NCBI GenBank assembly: GCA_002427015.1
Contig: DIPE01000086.1
Coordinates: forward strand, 1 to 30,274
Length of the DNA stretch: 30,274 bases
Direction of reading: 5' to 3'
From: Firmicutes bacterium UBA5496
Lineage (GTDB): Bacteria; Bacillota; Proteinivoracia; UBA4975
Part shown: positions 22,426 through 30,106 of the stretch, piece by piece
Position numbering within the stretch: the first letter of the stretch is position 1
Layout: the number at the start of each line of letters is the position of its first letter
The notes under the pieces: generated by a model
The model's database searches: none
The model's input: the letters and a program-made list of their open reading frames with translations, nothing else
Told to the model about the DNA's origin: nothing
Program-made: the position numbers and the translations under genes

Positions 22426-24006
22426 GTGCTATCTTTGAAAACCCAATTTCTCTTGAATATGAAGGATATCTCCAAAGAATACTTTGGCAACCCGGTGCTC
22501 AAAAATGTGACCTTGCAAGTAAAACCCGGCGAAATCCATGCCCTGGTGGGTGAAAACGGCGCAGGCAAATCCACCTTGATGAACATCCTCTTTGGCATGC
22601 CTGTCATTCATGGCAGCGGCGGCTTTGCAGGACAAGTGGAAATTAACGGCGCACCGGTCACTATCGATGCTCCTCATAAGGCCATTGACTTCGGCATTGG
22701 CATGGTCCATCAGGATTTTATGCTCATTCCCGGTTTCACCGTCACTGAAAACATCAAGGTAGGGAGAGAAATCAGCTGCCCAACCCTGTTAAGCCAGATC
22801 TTCAGCAAGGAACTGGAAACCCTTGACCTGGAGCAGATGGCGGCAGACGCCCGCAGGGCCCTCAGGGAAATTGGCCTCAATATAGAAGAATACGTCTTGG
22901 TGGCCGGTTTGCCGGTAGGTTACAAGCAGTTTGTCGAAATTGCCCGGGAAATCGATAAAACGGGGATTAAGCTGCTGGTATTCGACGAACCCACAGCTGT
23001 TCTCACCGAAAGTGAAGCGGAGAGGCTGCTGAAGTTAATGGAGCTGATTGCCAAAAAGGGCATAGGGATAATCTTTATAACCCACCGCCTAGGGGAAGTT
23101 ATGCATTATGCCCACAGTGTCTCTATCCTCAGAGATGGAGAGCTGATAATGCGCACAGCAGTCAAAGATACCAGCATGGTAAAAATTGCCGAGCTGATGA
23201 TAGGGCGCAAGACAGAGAAATATGTGGATTCAGTTCCGAATCAACTAGAATCTGTGGAAATTGCCCTGTCTTTACAAGACTTCCATGTGGATATGCCGGG
23301 AGAAATGGTGCGGGGTATTGACCTGGATATAAGGCAGGGAGAAATATTTGGCATCGGCGGCCTTGCCGGCCAGGGCAAATTGGGAATAGCCAACGGCATT
23401 ATGGGCCTGTGCAGATCACAGGGCAAGGTATTTGTCTGGGGCCGGGAACTGAATCTGGGGAGGCTGGGAGCCGCCCTGGCCAGCGGCATCGCTTTTGTTT
23501 CCGAAGACCGCAGAGGTATCGGCCTCTTGCTGGATCAATCCATTGAGCATAATCTGGTCTTTTCAGCCATTCATGTCCAGGAAGAATTCCTCATCAACCT
23601 CAAACTGTTTAAGCTATATCATCGCCGCAAGGCGAGAAAGCATGCCCTGAAGATGATTGAACTCCTGGATATCCGCTGTACTGGCCCTGCCCAAAAAGCA
23701 GGCAGTCTCTCGGGAGGCAACCAGCAGAAAGTCTGCCTTGCCAGGGCCCTGACTCTTAATCCCAAAATACTTATAGTTTCTGAGCCCACCCGGGGCATTG
23801 ACATCGGCGCCAAAAAACTGGTGCTGGAATACCTCCTTGAACTTAACCGCCAGCAGGGCATGACGATTATCATCATCAGCTCGGAATTGGTTGAACTCCG
23901 TTCCCTTTGCCACCGCATCGCCATCATTGCTGATGGGAAAGTGGCGAAAATTTTGCAGCCAGATGCCCCCGACGCTGAATTTGGCCTGGCCATGTCCGGA
24001 AGCTAA
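22426..24006 (+). CDS. ABC importer ATPase with two nucleotide-binding domains
   Basis: A 526-residue ATPase of the RbsA/MglA/YufO type. The first domain has Walker A GENGAGKST, a modified signature (LPVGYKQFVEIAREI) and Walker B LLVFDEPTAVL. The second has an altered Walker A (GGLAGQGK), the signature LSGGNQQKVCLARAL and Walker B ILIVSEPTRGID. One canonical and one degenerate site are normal for this importer class. The start is uncertain: GTG at 22426, TTG at 22435 or ATG at 22459 are possible, and none has a strong ribosome site. It powers the two permeases encoded downstream. Confidence 0.92.
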   Translation: MLSLKTQFLLNMKDISKEYFGNPVLKNVTLQVKPGEIHALVGENGAGKSTLMNILFGMPVIHGSGGFAGQVEINGAPVTIDAPHKAIDFGIGMVHQDFMLIPGFTVTENIKVGREISCPTLLSQIFSKELETLDLEQMAADARRALREIGLNIEEYVLVAGLPVGYKQFVEIAREIDKTGIKLLVFDEPTAVLTESEAERLLKLMELIAKKGIGIIFITHRLGEVMHYAHSVSILRDGELIMRTAVKDTSMVKIAELMIGRKTEKYVDSVPNQLESVEIALSLQDFHVDMPGEMVRGIDLDIRQGEIFGIGGLAGQGKLGIANGIMGLCRSQGKVFVWGRELNLGRLGAALASGIAFVSEDRRGIGLLLDQSIEHNLVFSAIHVQEEFLINLKLFKLYHRRKARKHALKMIELLDIRCTGPAQKAGSLSGGNQQKVCLARALTLNPKILIVSEPTRGIDIGAKKLVLEYLLELNRQQGMTIIIISSELVELRSLCHRIAIIADGKVAKILQPDAPDAEFGLAMSGS

Positions 24007-24010
24007 AGCC

Positions 24011-24070
24011 ATGAATTTACCAAAATACTGGGCTGGATTCGGATTATCATTGCTATTGGGAGGGAGCTAA
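24011..24070 (+). CDS. Possible 19-residue hydrophobic leader peptide
   Basis: An ATG four bases after the ATPase stop opens a 20-codon frame encoding MNLPKYWAGFGLSLLLGGS. Its end overlaps the AGGGAG ribosome site of the following permease, and its stop lies 5 bases before the TTG start. It could couple translation between ATPase and permease. The ribosome site before it is weak (GGAAGC) and nothing proves that it is translated. Confidence 0.3.
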   Translation: MNLPKYWAGFGLSLLLGGS

Positions 24071-24075
24071 GAAAA

Positions 24076-25131
24076 TTGCAGACAATAAAAAAAATCTTTG
24101 CCAAAATCAGCTTGCCCCATATAATTATCGTCGTTTTTTTCCTGTCTATGCTGGCCGCTGCCGCCCCTCTTGGCCTCAGCGTTCGTAGCCTGATAGGGGA
24201 TACCCTGAGAAGATGGGCGATGTACGGCATTCTTGTGCTGGCCATGGTCCCGGCAATTCAAAGCGGCATCGGCCCTAATTTCGGCATTTCCCTGGGCATC
24301 GTCGGCGGCCTCTTAGGGGCTACTGTCAGCATTGAAATGGGCCTGACCAATCCCTGGGTTGCCATAATTGTCGCCATGCTGATTGGAGCGACAATTGCCA
24401 GTGTCCTTGGTATTCTCTACGGTCTGCTTTTAAACAAGGTAAAGGGTTCGGAAATGACTGTATCTACTTATGTAGGGTTTTCGGTAATCGCCTTTATGAA
24501 TATTATGTGGCTGTCCCTGCCCTTTTCCAGCGGCACCCTGATTTGGCCCCTGGCCGGCATGGGCATGCGCAATAATATCAGCATTATTGACAGTTTTGGC
24601 CATGTCTTCAATAACTTGTTCTCCTTTTGTCTCCTGGGGGATAAAACAACGGGCATCTTCGTTCCCACCGGTTTGATTCTTGTCTTTTTGGCTGCCTGCC
24701 TGGCCATGTGGCTTTTTCTCAGAAGCAAGACGGGGATAGCGATGAGCGCCGCCGGCGAAAATCCCCAATTCACCAGGGCAGCCGGCATCAGTGGCAACAA
24801 GATGCGGATCATTGGCACGGCAATTTCCACCTCTTTGGGGGCAGTGGGAATAATTGTCTACGCCCAGAGCTATGGATTTTTGCAGCTGTACAATGCCCCG
24901 CTGATGATGGGCTTTCATAGCGTCGCCGCCATCCTCATCGGTGGCGCCAGCACAAAAAAGGCCACCATAGCAAATGTCATCATCGGCGCATTCCTCTTTC
25001 AGGGCATGCTGGCAGTGGCCTTGCCTGTAGTCAACAAGGTGCTGCCGGAAAGTAACCTGCCAGATGTCATTCGCATTATCATCTCAAACGGAATAATCCT
25101 CTTCGCCCTGAGCAAATCCAAAGGAGGCTAG
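24076..25131 (+). CDS. ABC importer permease 1 (BPD_transp_2 family)
   Basis: A 351-residue integral membrane protein with about nine hydrophobic segments. The block AAGENPQFTRAAGISGNKMRIIGTAIS is the conserved cytoplasmic loop of sugar/nucleoside/branched-chain-type permeases, and SVAAILIGGASTKKAT follows as in that family. The start is TTG, supported by AGGGAG 10 bases upstream. It forms the channel with the next gene product. It is 5 bases from the next gene. Confidence 0.92.
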   Translation: MQTIKKIFAKISLPHIIIVVFFLSMLAAAAPLGLSVRSLIGDTLRRWAMYGILVLAMVPAIQSGIGPNFGISLGIVGGLLGATVSIEMGLTNPWVAIIVAMLIGATIASVLGILYGLLLNKVKGSEMTVSTYVGFSVIAFMNIMWLSLPFSSGTLIWPLAGMGMRNNISIIDSFGHVFNNLFSFCLLGDKTTGIFVPTGLILVFLAACLAMWLFLRSKTGIAMSAAGENPQFTRAAGISGNKMRIIGTAISTSLGAVGIIVYAQSYGFLQLYNAPLMMGFHSVAAILIGGASTKKATIANVIIGAFLFQGMLAVALPVVNKVLPESNLPDVIRIIISNGIILFALSKSKGG

Positions 25132-25136
25132 AGCCA

Positions 25137-26564
25137 ATGCCTAAGTTTCGAGAACTGGTGGGAAACAACAAAGTAGCCCTTCTCTTTGGGCTCCTCTGCA
25201 TTGGGGCAATTTATACAGCCCAAAACCCCTTGACTTTTGTTGCCGCTGAACTTTTTACCCGCATCGGCCGCAATGGCTTTATGGTCTTGGCGCTGCTCAT
25301 TCCGGTGCTGGCGGGCATGGGCCTCAATTTCGGCATCGTCATCGGCGCCATTGCCGCCCAAATCGCCGTCTTCTGGACGGTGTACTGGGGCTTTACCGGC
25401 AGTGAAGGCTTTCTCCTCTGTCTGCTCCTTTCCACGCCCATCGCTATTTTCTTTGGCTGGCTGGTGGGCAGGGTTTTCAACAAGATGAAAGGCGCCGAAA
25501 TGATTGCCGGCCTGGTCCTGGGCTATTTTGCCGACGGCTTATACCAGCTTTTTTTCCTCTATGTCATCGGAGGCTTAATTCCCGTCCACAATGATAGGCT
25601 TATAATCTCGGGAGGAATTGGCGTTAAAAACACCATCGACCTGGCGGGCAATCTTAAATATTCTCTGGACAATGTGCCCATGCTGCAAATCATGAAAATT
25701 GCCCTGGCAGTGCTGTTCCTTGTTACCCTGTTAAAAGCCATCCTTGGAGTGATGAAAAAAAAGCCACCCGGGCCAAGATGCTGGATTGGGTTGGGAGCGG
25801 CGCCAATAATTTATGCTCTTACCTATATCCCTGCCCTTCAGACCTTTCTTTCCTCAGACCGGCTGCTGTTACTCCATGCGGTACTCGCTGCGCTGGGGGC
25901 GGTGATTGCCTGGCAGCTCTGGCGCATCCTCTATAATAAGATCCTGCGCCCTAAAGAATACTCCCTTGTTCGGCCCCTGGTCTGGATCGGCCTAGCCGCT
26001 GTGGGCTTTTTCTTGACAAATATCCGGCCGCTGGAAGCAATACTCTTGTCCGTTAGAATCCCCGTCACCACTTATCTGTGCATTATTGGCCTCTGCTTTT
26101 TTAATGCCGCTTTGTTAAAAACCCGGCTGGGCCAGAACATGCGCACTGTAGGACAAAGTCAGACTGTGGCCAATGCCGCCGGCATCAATGTGGACAGAAC
26201 CAGGATAATCGCCATGATAATCTCCACTTTACTGGCCTGCTGGGGGCAGCTAATCTACCTGCAGAATATCGGCACATTTTCCACCTATGGCGCCCATACC
26301 CAGGTAGGGCAGTATGCCATTGCCGCCCTGCTGGTGGGGGGCGCTTCGGTAAAAAAGGCTACCAACAAAGAGGCGGTCATTGGCGTAATCCTCTTCCACA
26401 CCCTCTTTATCGTGGCTCCCCAAGCCGGCAAAGAGCTGTTTAACAACGCCCAGCTGGGCGAATATTTCCGGGTCTTTGTCGCCTATGGCGTCATCGCCGT
26501 TTCCCTGGCCATGCACGCCTGGAAAAGGGCAGTTTCCCCTGGGCCAAAAAGGATCAAAACATAG
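25137..26564 (+). CDS. ABC importer permease 2 (BPD_transp_2 family)
   Basis: A 475-residue membrane protein related to permease 1: it has the loop VGQSQTVANAAGINVDRTRIIAMIIST and the matching YAIAALLVGGASVKKAT segment. It is about 120 residues longer than permease 1 because of an inserted central region (about 200-300) with extra hydrophobic helices and a basic loop (MKKKPPGPR). The final helix is followed by a basic tail. GGAGG lies within the end of permease 1. It completes a lipoprotein-ATPase-two-permease importer. Confidence 0.92.
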   Translation: MPKFRELVGNNKVALLFGLLCIGAIYTAQNPLTFVAAELFTRIGRNGFMVLALLIPVLAGMGLNFGIVIGAIAAQIAVFWTVYWGFTGSEGFLLCLLLSTPIAIFFGWLVGRVFNKMKGAEMIAGLVLGYFADGLYQLFFLYVIGGLIPVHNDRLIISGGIGVKNTIDLAGNLKYSLDNVPMLQIMKIALAVLFLVTLLKAILGVMKKKPPGPRCWIGLGAAPIIYALTYIPALQTFLSSDRLLLLHAVLAALGAVIAWQLWRILYNKILRPKEYSLVRPLVWIGLAAVGFFLTNIRPLEAILLSVRIPVTTYLCIIGLCFFNAALLKTRLGQNMRTVGQSQTVANAAGINVDRTRIIAMIISTLLACWGQLIYLQNIGTFSTYGAHTQVGQYAIAALLVGGASVKKATNKEAVIGVILFHTLFIVAPQAGKELFNNAQLGEYFRVFVAYGVIAVSLAMHAWKRAVSPGPKRIKT

Positions 26565-26571
26565 CAGCTGG

Positions 26572-26597
26572 AAAGGCATTCCCGTGCCTTTTCTTTT
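26572..26597 (+). terminator. Terminator of the importer operon
   Basis: Stem AAAGGCA with TGCCTTT (26572-26578 with 26585-26591), six-base loop, then TCTTTT. It begins 8 bases after the permease stop. Confidence 0.85.
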
Positions 26598-26641
26598 GTG
26601 TAGACATCCGCCCAGACAGGGGGCAAAAATACCCCTGAGGT

Positions 26642-26661
26642 CATATGCTGTATGGCATATG
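26642..26661. promoter_or_regulatory. Candidate operator upstream of the ZIP transporter
   Basis: A perfect inverted repeat, CATATGC (26642-26648) and GCATATG (26655-26661), with a six-base centre. It lies about 20 bases before the ZIP start, where a repressor would block transcription or initiation. A metal-responsive regulator is a reasonable guess given the gene, but the sequence does not match a regulator box that I know. Confidence 0.4.
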
Positions 26662-26681
26662 TCTATAAGGGGGCTGCTTTC

Positions 26682-27506
26682 ATGACACAAAACTCTGTTC
26701 TCCTGGCTGCCAGCCTGACCCTCTTCGCCGGTCTCGCCACCACCCTGGGGGGGGCCATCGCCTTTTATGCTAAGCGGGCAAACACCAAATTTTTAGCCGT
26801 AGCCCTAGGATTTTCGGCGGGAGTGATGATTTACGTTTCCATGCTGGAAATAATGGGCAAGGCAAAAAATATACTCATAGGCGCTTTAGGAGATAAGGCC
26901 GGCAACTGGGTGGCGGTGGCGGCGTTTTTTGGCGGGATGCTCTTTATTTCCGTCATTGACAAGTTTATTCCATCCTTTGAGGAAAGCCCCGGCGCGCCCC
27001 AAACAATCCCTGAAGCCAAAGGAATGGGCTCAGCCGGCGCCGGCGCTTATAACCGTAAGCTATTGCGCATGGGCCTGTTTACAGCTCTGGCTATTGGCAT
27101 CCACAATTTTCCTGAAGGGCTGATCACCTTTTTTTCCACCCTGCAAAATCCGGTGATGGGACTGAGCATTGCCGCCGCCATTGCCATTCACAACATTCCT
27201 GAGGGAATTGCCGTGGCTGCTCCCATCTACTATGCCACCGGCAGCCGCCGGCAGGCATTCTTGTGGGCATTTTTGTCGGGAATCGCTGAACTCATTGGCG
27301 CCCTCACGGGATACCTGGTACTTGCCTCCTTTCTCAGCGCCGCAGTCTACGGCATAATATTTGCCGCTGTGGCGGGAATAATGGTTTTCATCTCCTTCAA
27401 CCAGCTGCTGCCGGCAGCACGAGAATACGGGGACCATCACCTTTCAATGCTGGGCATGCTGGGCGGCATGGCGATAATGGCTTTAAGCTTGCTCTTGTTT
27501 ATGTAA
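26682..27506 (+). CDS. ZIP family divalent metal transporter
   Basis: A 274-residue membrane transporter, ZupT-like, importing zinc or other divalent metals. The two signature helices contain HNFPEG (141-146) and HNIPEG (170-175), whose His and Glu residues form the binuclear metal site. A cytoplasmic loop (about 96-126) separates the third and fourth helices and is not histidine-rich. Eight hydrophobic segments fit the family. The ATG at 26682 is preferred over one ten codons earlier because AAGGGGG lies 8 bases before it and the earlier ATG falls within the inverted repeat. Confidence 0.94.
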   Translation: MTQNSVLLAASLTLFAGLATTLGGAIAFYAKRANTKFLAVALGFSAGVMIYVSMLEIMGKAKNILIGALGDKAGNWVAVAAFFGGMLFISVIDKFIPSFEESPGAPQTIPEAKGMGSAGAGAYNRKLLRMGLFTALAIGIHNFPEGLITFFSTLQNPVMGLSIAAAIAIHNIPEGIAVAAPIYYATGSRRQAFLWAFLSGIAELIGALTGYLVLASFLSAAVYGIIFAAVAGIMVFISFNQLLPAAREYGDHHLSMLGMLGGMAIMALSLLLFM

Positions 27507-27542
27507 TGTAAAATATTGGCCGTTATCATCCCAGAGGAAATA

Positions 27543-27572
27543 TTGGCGAAAACAATGGCTTTAAGCTAAAAT
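27543..27572 (+). promoter_or_regulatory. Possible promoter of the carboxypeptidase gene
   Basis: TTGGCG (27543-27548) and TAAAAT (27567-27572) are 18 bases apart, 36 bases before the start codon. The match is moderate. Confidence 0.4.
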
Positions 27573-27608
27573 AGTACAAGCATATGCAGCATAAAGGGGC
27601 TTTTAAAA

Positions 27609-28949
27609 ATGAAAAACAAGCGCAAAAATCTAATTATTGCAGTCCTTGTCTTGCTTTGCTTTCTTCCCGGTCTTGCTGGGGCAAAGGCGCAAGAGCCTCG
27701 GACTGAGGCCCAGGCTGCGATTCTCATTGAACAGGTTTCGGGAACAATCCTCTACGCCAAGGACGCCCAGCGCCAAATGTATCCCGCCAGCACCACCAAG
27801 ATCCTTACGGCATTGCTGGCAGTGGAGACAGGGGATTTGGATGCCCAGGTAACTGTTGGCTCAGAAATTTATTTAGTCGCCAAGGGAAGCAGCCTTGCCC
27901 ATCTCAGCAGCGGCGACACCATCTCCCTCCGGGATTTGGTCTACGGACTTATGCTGCCCTCAGGCAATGACGCTGCTTATACCATTGCCGCTCACCTTGC
28001 CCGCCGCCAAGCCGGAAATCCTGATTTGTCAGCGCCGGAGGCCATTCAAGTCTTCGCGGAAATGATGAATGCCAGAGCCCGGGAGCTGGGGGCAAAGGAC
28101 ACACATTTTTCCGGGCCAGATGGCTTTCACGCCTCTGACCACTATACTACCGCCTATGACCTGAGCCTGATTGCCAGAGAGGCAATGAAGCACCCATTCC
28201 TCCGGACTGTGGTTGCCACCGCCAATCACGCACCGGAATCCTGGAAAGGCCGGGAAACCCGGAGCTGGAAAAACAACAATCAGCTCATTGACCCCCGCAG
28301 TAACTTTTATTATCCCGCTGCCACAGGCCTTAAAACCGGCTATACCGGCAAGGCAGGTTATTGCCTGGTGAGCTCTGGCAGCCGGGAGGAAATGGACCTT
28401 ATTGCTGTGTGCTTAAATACTTCCGAAGACGGGCGCTGGTCGGAAGCCAAGGCGTTGCTGGATTATGGCTTTGCCAGCTATACTTGGCTGCAGCTGGTCC
28501 AAGCAGAGGAAGAAATAACAACTGTCAGCGTAAATAACCCTGACTGGGGCCAGCCAGACTCGCTAACACTCACCGCCGCAGAAGGTTTTTCCGGGGTATT
28601 TGCCCGTGAAGATGCCGGGGAGATAAAAAGAGAAACAGTCATTGACAATAACCTGCTGGCTGCCAAGAAATCCTTGGGAGAAGCGGCAGCCTCTGCCCAG
28701 GCAGAGTATGCCCTGCGAGCGCCCTTGATCAAAGGCCAGGTTGTCGGTCAGGTAAAAATCACACTAAGGGGCAGGAAGTTGTTTTCTGCAGATCTGATAG
28801 TCACGGCTGATGTGGCCCCCCTGCCCTGGTGGCGGACTGAGCCAGCTCTGATCCTCTATGGCTGCGCACTTGTTTTCCTGTCCGCCATCCTAGTCCTAAG
28901 ATTAAGGCGCCGCCGCCAGACAGAATTCCCTCTTAGGGGCCGCCAATAA
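27609..28949 (+). CDS. D-alanyl-D-alanine carboxypeptidase, DacF/PBP5-like
   Basis: A 446-residue low-molecular-weight penicillin-binding protein that trims the terminal D-Ala from peptidoglycan stem peptides. The signal peptide covers residues 1-27 (cut near GAKAQ). The active-site motifs are STTK (61-64, Ser61 nucleophile), SGN (118-120) and KTG (242-244). The PBP5 C-terminal beta domain follows, and a final membrane helix with a basic tail (LILYGCALVFLSAILVLRLRRRR) anchors it, in place of the usual amphipathic helix. DacF is a spore-related member in Bacillus, but the sequence does not decide between DacA, DacB and DacF. Confidence 0.94.
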   Translation: MKNKRKNLIIAVLVLLCFLPGLAGAKAQEPRTEAQAAILIEQVSGTILYAKDAQRQMYPASTTKILTALLAVETGDLDAQVTVGSEIYLVAKGSSLAHLSSGDTISLRDLVYGLMLPSGNDAAYTIAAHLARRQAGNPDLSAPEAIQVFAEMMNARARELGAKDTHFSGPDGFHASDHYTTAYDLSLIAREAMKHPFLRTVVATANHAPESWKGRETRSWKNNNQLIDPRSNFYYPAATGLKTGYTGKAGYCLVSSGSREEMDLIAVCLNTSEDGRWSEAKALLDYGFASYTWLQLVQAEEEITTVSVNNPDWGQPDSLTLTAAEGFSGVFAREDAGEIKRETVIDNNLLAAKKSLGEAAASAQAEYALRAPLIKGQVVGQVKITLRGRKLFSADLIVTADVAPLPWWRTEPALILYGCALVFLSAILVLRLRRRRQTEFPLRGRQ

Positions 28950-29022
28950 TTTCATCGCCTTTTCCGCTGGGAGGAAGGATTTCCTGAAGCCAACGGCGAA
29001 TAAATTATACAAGCCCAAATAT

Positions 29023-29042
29023 CCCGGTGCTATTGCCCCGGG
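29023..29042 (+). terminator. Weak hairpin after the carboxypeptidase gene
   Basis: CCCGG and CCGGG arms with a ten-base loop, followed by TTTATACTTCTT. It could be a weak terminator before the Mrr-like gene; the T-run is poor. Confidence 0.35.
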
Positions 29043-29067
29043 TTTATACTTCTTGAGGAGGAGTAAT

Positions 29068-30072
29068 ATGGAACATGTAATTGCTATTATCAAAAAACTA
29101 TTTCTGGATATTTCTGCTGCCCTGGACCTATCCACAGACTTACTCCTCATAATTGGCTTGGGAGCGCTCTTGCTCCTGCTGATTATCCTAATGGTCGCCA
29201 GAAAGAAGCCCCGCAGACAAAAAATACATAAGGACAGCGATTCCGGTTTTTTGGAAGTAGGGCCGGAACCGGTGATTGTCTATGGCAGAGGACGGAAACA
29301 GGAAGAACCCCAGCCAGAGCCGGAGCCGGAGCTGGAACCTGAAGCCCTGCCCCAGTTTGACTTGACTCCAGAACCAGAACCGGAATCTGTGCCCCAGTTT
29401 GACTTGACTCCAAAACCTGAACCGGAATCTGTGCCCCAGTTTGACTTGACTCCGGAACCTGAGCCGGAATCCCTTCCTCAGTTGGACTTGACTCCGGAAC
29501 CCCTGGGGCAACTCCTGGACCAGCCGGATTTTCCGCCGGAACCCGAACCGCAACCGCTTTCACCGTTAAAACCGGAGCCTTTGGACCTCTCTTCCCCGCC
29601 TCAAGCCCCTGAGAGTTCTCCCTTTCAACGTTTTATGAATGCTGATTTCGCGCAGGAAGCGGCAACCGCTTTTAAACCAGCATTGGCTCAAGATCCCTTG
29701 CCACTTCTGGAATCGGATTTTGCCAGCGAAATCCTGCTGTTGTTCAGCAAACAGGGCTTCACCATTGAAAAAGTCGCTTATCACGGGACCTATGGCGCAG
29801 ATTTTATTGTTGCCGCCAAAGGCATAAGAGCCTATGTCCAAGTCAAAGACTGGAAGAAAAAAGCGACCCCCCGCACCGTTCAGGAAGCCCGCTATTATTC
29901 CAATACCAATGGCTGTCACAAAACTATCCTCATTCCTGTGGCAGGCTATACCAGCGCCGCCAATAGAGAAGCCGCCCAGCGGGCAGTCTTTCTTTGGAAC
30001 GCTAAAACTTTGAAAAAGGTCAGAAATGGTGAGCTCTCCCTGGAAGAGTGGATCGCAGCCTCAAGTTTTTAA
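29068..30072 (+). CDS. Membrane-anchored Mrr-like endonuclease with repetitive Pro/Glu linker
   Basis: A 334-residue protein. The ATG at 29068 is chosen because AGGAGGAG lies 7 bases before it; a TTG five codons earlier lies inside that site. One membrane helix (about 24-43) is followed by a basic segment. A Pro/Glu-rich linker of about 110 residues contains four 14-residue repeats (PQFDLTPEPEPESV type). A C-terminal restriction-endonuclease (Mrr_cat) domain spans about 218-315. The D-x(n)-QxK pattern is intact: Asp245 in GADFIV and Gln258-x-Lys260 in VQVKDW. Orientation predicts a cytoplasmic nuclease domain tethered to the membrane. Known Mrr-type enzymes cut modified or foreign DNA; the function of the membrane-bound subgroup is unknown to me. 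A terminator follows at once. Confidence 0.85.
   Translation: MEHVIAIIKKLFLDISAALDLSTDLLLIIGLGALLLLLIILMVARKKPRRQKIHKDSDSGFLEVGPEPVIVYGRGRKQEEPQPEPEPELEPEALPQFDLTPEPEPESVPQFDLTPKPEPESVPQFDLTPEPEPESLPQLDLTPEPLGQLLDQPDFPPEPEPQPLSPLKPEPLDLSSPPQAPESSPFQRFMNADFAQEAATAFKPALAQDPLPLLESDFASEILLLFSKQGFTIEKVAYHGTYGADFIVAAKGIRAYVQVKDWKKKATPRTVQEARYYSNTNGCHKTILIPVAGYTSAANREAAQRAVFLWNAKTLKKVRNGELSLEEWIAASSF
29349..29514 (+). repeat. Four tandem 42-bp repeats in the Mrr-like gene
   Basis: Units begin at 29349, 29391, 29433 and 29475, each encoding 14 residues of the linker. The first three are nearly identical in DNA; the fourth has diverged. Period is a multiple of three, so copy-number change keeps the frame. 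Confidence 0.85.
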
Positions 30073-30098
30073 AGCCGGCATTGCCGGCTTTATTTTTT
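30071..30098. terminator. Bidirectional terminator between convergent genes
   Basis: Nine-bp stem AAAGCCGGC with GCCGGCTTT (30071-30079 with 30083-30091) and a three-base loop. ATTTTTTAT follows on the plus strand, and on the minus strand TTTAAAAAC follows, so it best serves the plus-strand gene and may serve both. Confidence 0.85.
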
Positions 30099-30106
30099 AT
30101 ACTTAG

